The position numbers and the translations under genes were made by a program. This document shows positions 63,906 to 64,000 of a stretch of 64,000 nucleotides of DNA, one piece after another. This DNA is from Bacteroides salyersiae WAL 10018 = DSM 18765 = JCM 12988. GTDB lineage: Bacteria; Bacteroidota; Bacteroidia; Bacteroidales; Bacteroidaceae. The stretch spans positions 1,520,617 to 1,584,616 of the forward strand of contig NZ_KB905467.1 of the NCBI RefSeq assembly GCF_000381365.1, given 5' to 3'. The notes under the pieces are model-generated. The model was not told where the DNA came from and searched no databases. It saw only the letters and a program-made list of their open reading frames with translations. Numbering within the stretch: position 1 is the stretch's first letter; every line of letters begins with the position of its first letter.

Positions 63906-64000
63906 AGGCTGAAAAAAATCTCCGCAACTATTAAATATTTTAGTAAAAAACTTACCTAAATACTCCCAGACAGACCGTCCTTGCATCTTCACCGTACTGA
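63845..64000 (-). pseudogene. C-terminal remnant, possibly of a transposase, frameshifted
   Basis: The frame entering from the right edge reads STVKMQGRSVWEYLGKFFTK then IFNSCGDFF and stops shortly after. Removing one T from a run of seven gives a continued frame FFSLYLDKIGLAICQWL to a stop at 63845. The protein style resembles the tail of a Bacteroidetes transposase from memory, but I cannot confirm a family. The bulk of the gene lies outside the window. Confidence 0.4.

Noticed and set aside
1..64000. tRNA or rRNA genes
   Set aside because: I looked in the gaps for tRNA T-loop and acceptor patterns and for rRNA-like stretches and found none; short anti-SD matches at 56316 are not an rRNA gene.

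Overview
The window comes from a gut-type Bacteroides (Bacteroidota). The grounds are SusC/SusD pairs, a FecR/ECF-sigma controlled polysaccharide utilisation locus (PUL), -7 boxes of the form TAnnTTTG, an ATP synthase operon running beta-epsilon-unknown-a-c-b-delta-alpha-gamma, DUF5053 and smalltalk small proteins, and AT-rich intergenic DNA. I cannot name the species. I saw no tRNA, rRNA or CRISPR array.

Region 1 (1-17442, all minus strand) is a PUL. Transcription runs right to left: ECF sigma factor, FecR anti-sigma factor, SusC with an N-terminal STN signalling domain, SusD lipoprotein, GH105, GH76-like hydrolase, SusE-like binding protein, PL14-like lyase joined to SusE-like modules, DUF2264 protein, and a second GH105 that leaves the window. 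A lyase plus two unsaturated-uronyl hydrolases implies a uronic-acid-containing glycan, and the GH76-like enzyme suggests mannose, so a glucuronomannan-like target is a reasonable guess. Three consecutive secreted proteins end in type IX-secretion-like C-terminal domains, which is unexpected for this genus.

Region 2 (17534-46251) is mostly core genome. It holds a Pif1/HRDC helicase, the F1Fo ATP synthase operon, purT, a DUF4301 gene, a RelA/SpoT homologue whose hydrolase site is degenerate, dgkA, panB with an MFS transporter, a HAD phosphatase, a MATE exporter, and a TolC/MacA/MacB-like efflux operon ending in a LytS/LytTR two-component pair. Many gaps between genes are filled with palindromes built of short repeated words.

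Region 3 (46252-49826) is a small accessory island. It contains a candidate small RNA with a strong promoter and terminator, a tyrosine recombinase with an inverted repeat in front of it, two related DUF5053 genes each followed by the same terminator repeat, a broken fragment of a second integrase, and two small unknown genes.

Region 4 (49827-54844) is the oxidative pentose phosphate operon gnd-zwf-pgl and a divergent dicarboxylate/amino-acid symporter.

Region 5 (54845-64000) holds an HU-like DNA-binding protein with a 31-residue smalltalk protein, a cluster of strong hairpins, and a minus-strand surface polysaccharide operon. That operon encodes the three FnlA/FnlB/FnlC-type enzymes for UDP-L-FucNAc, a glycosyltransferase, a PglC-type initiating sugar phosphate transferase, and PglD/PglE-type acetyltransferase and aminotransferase. 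A transposase-like remnant sits at the right edge.
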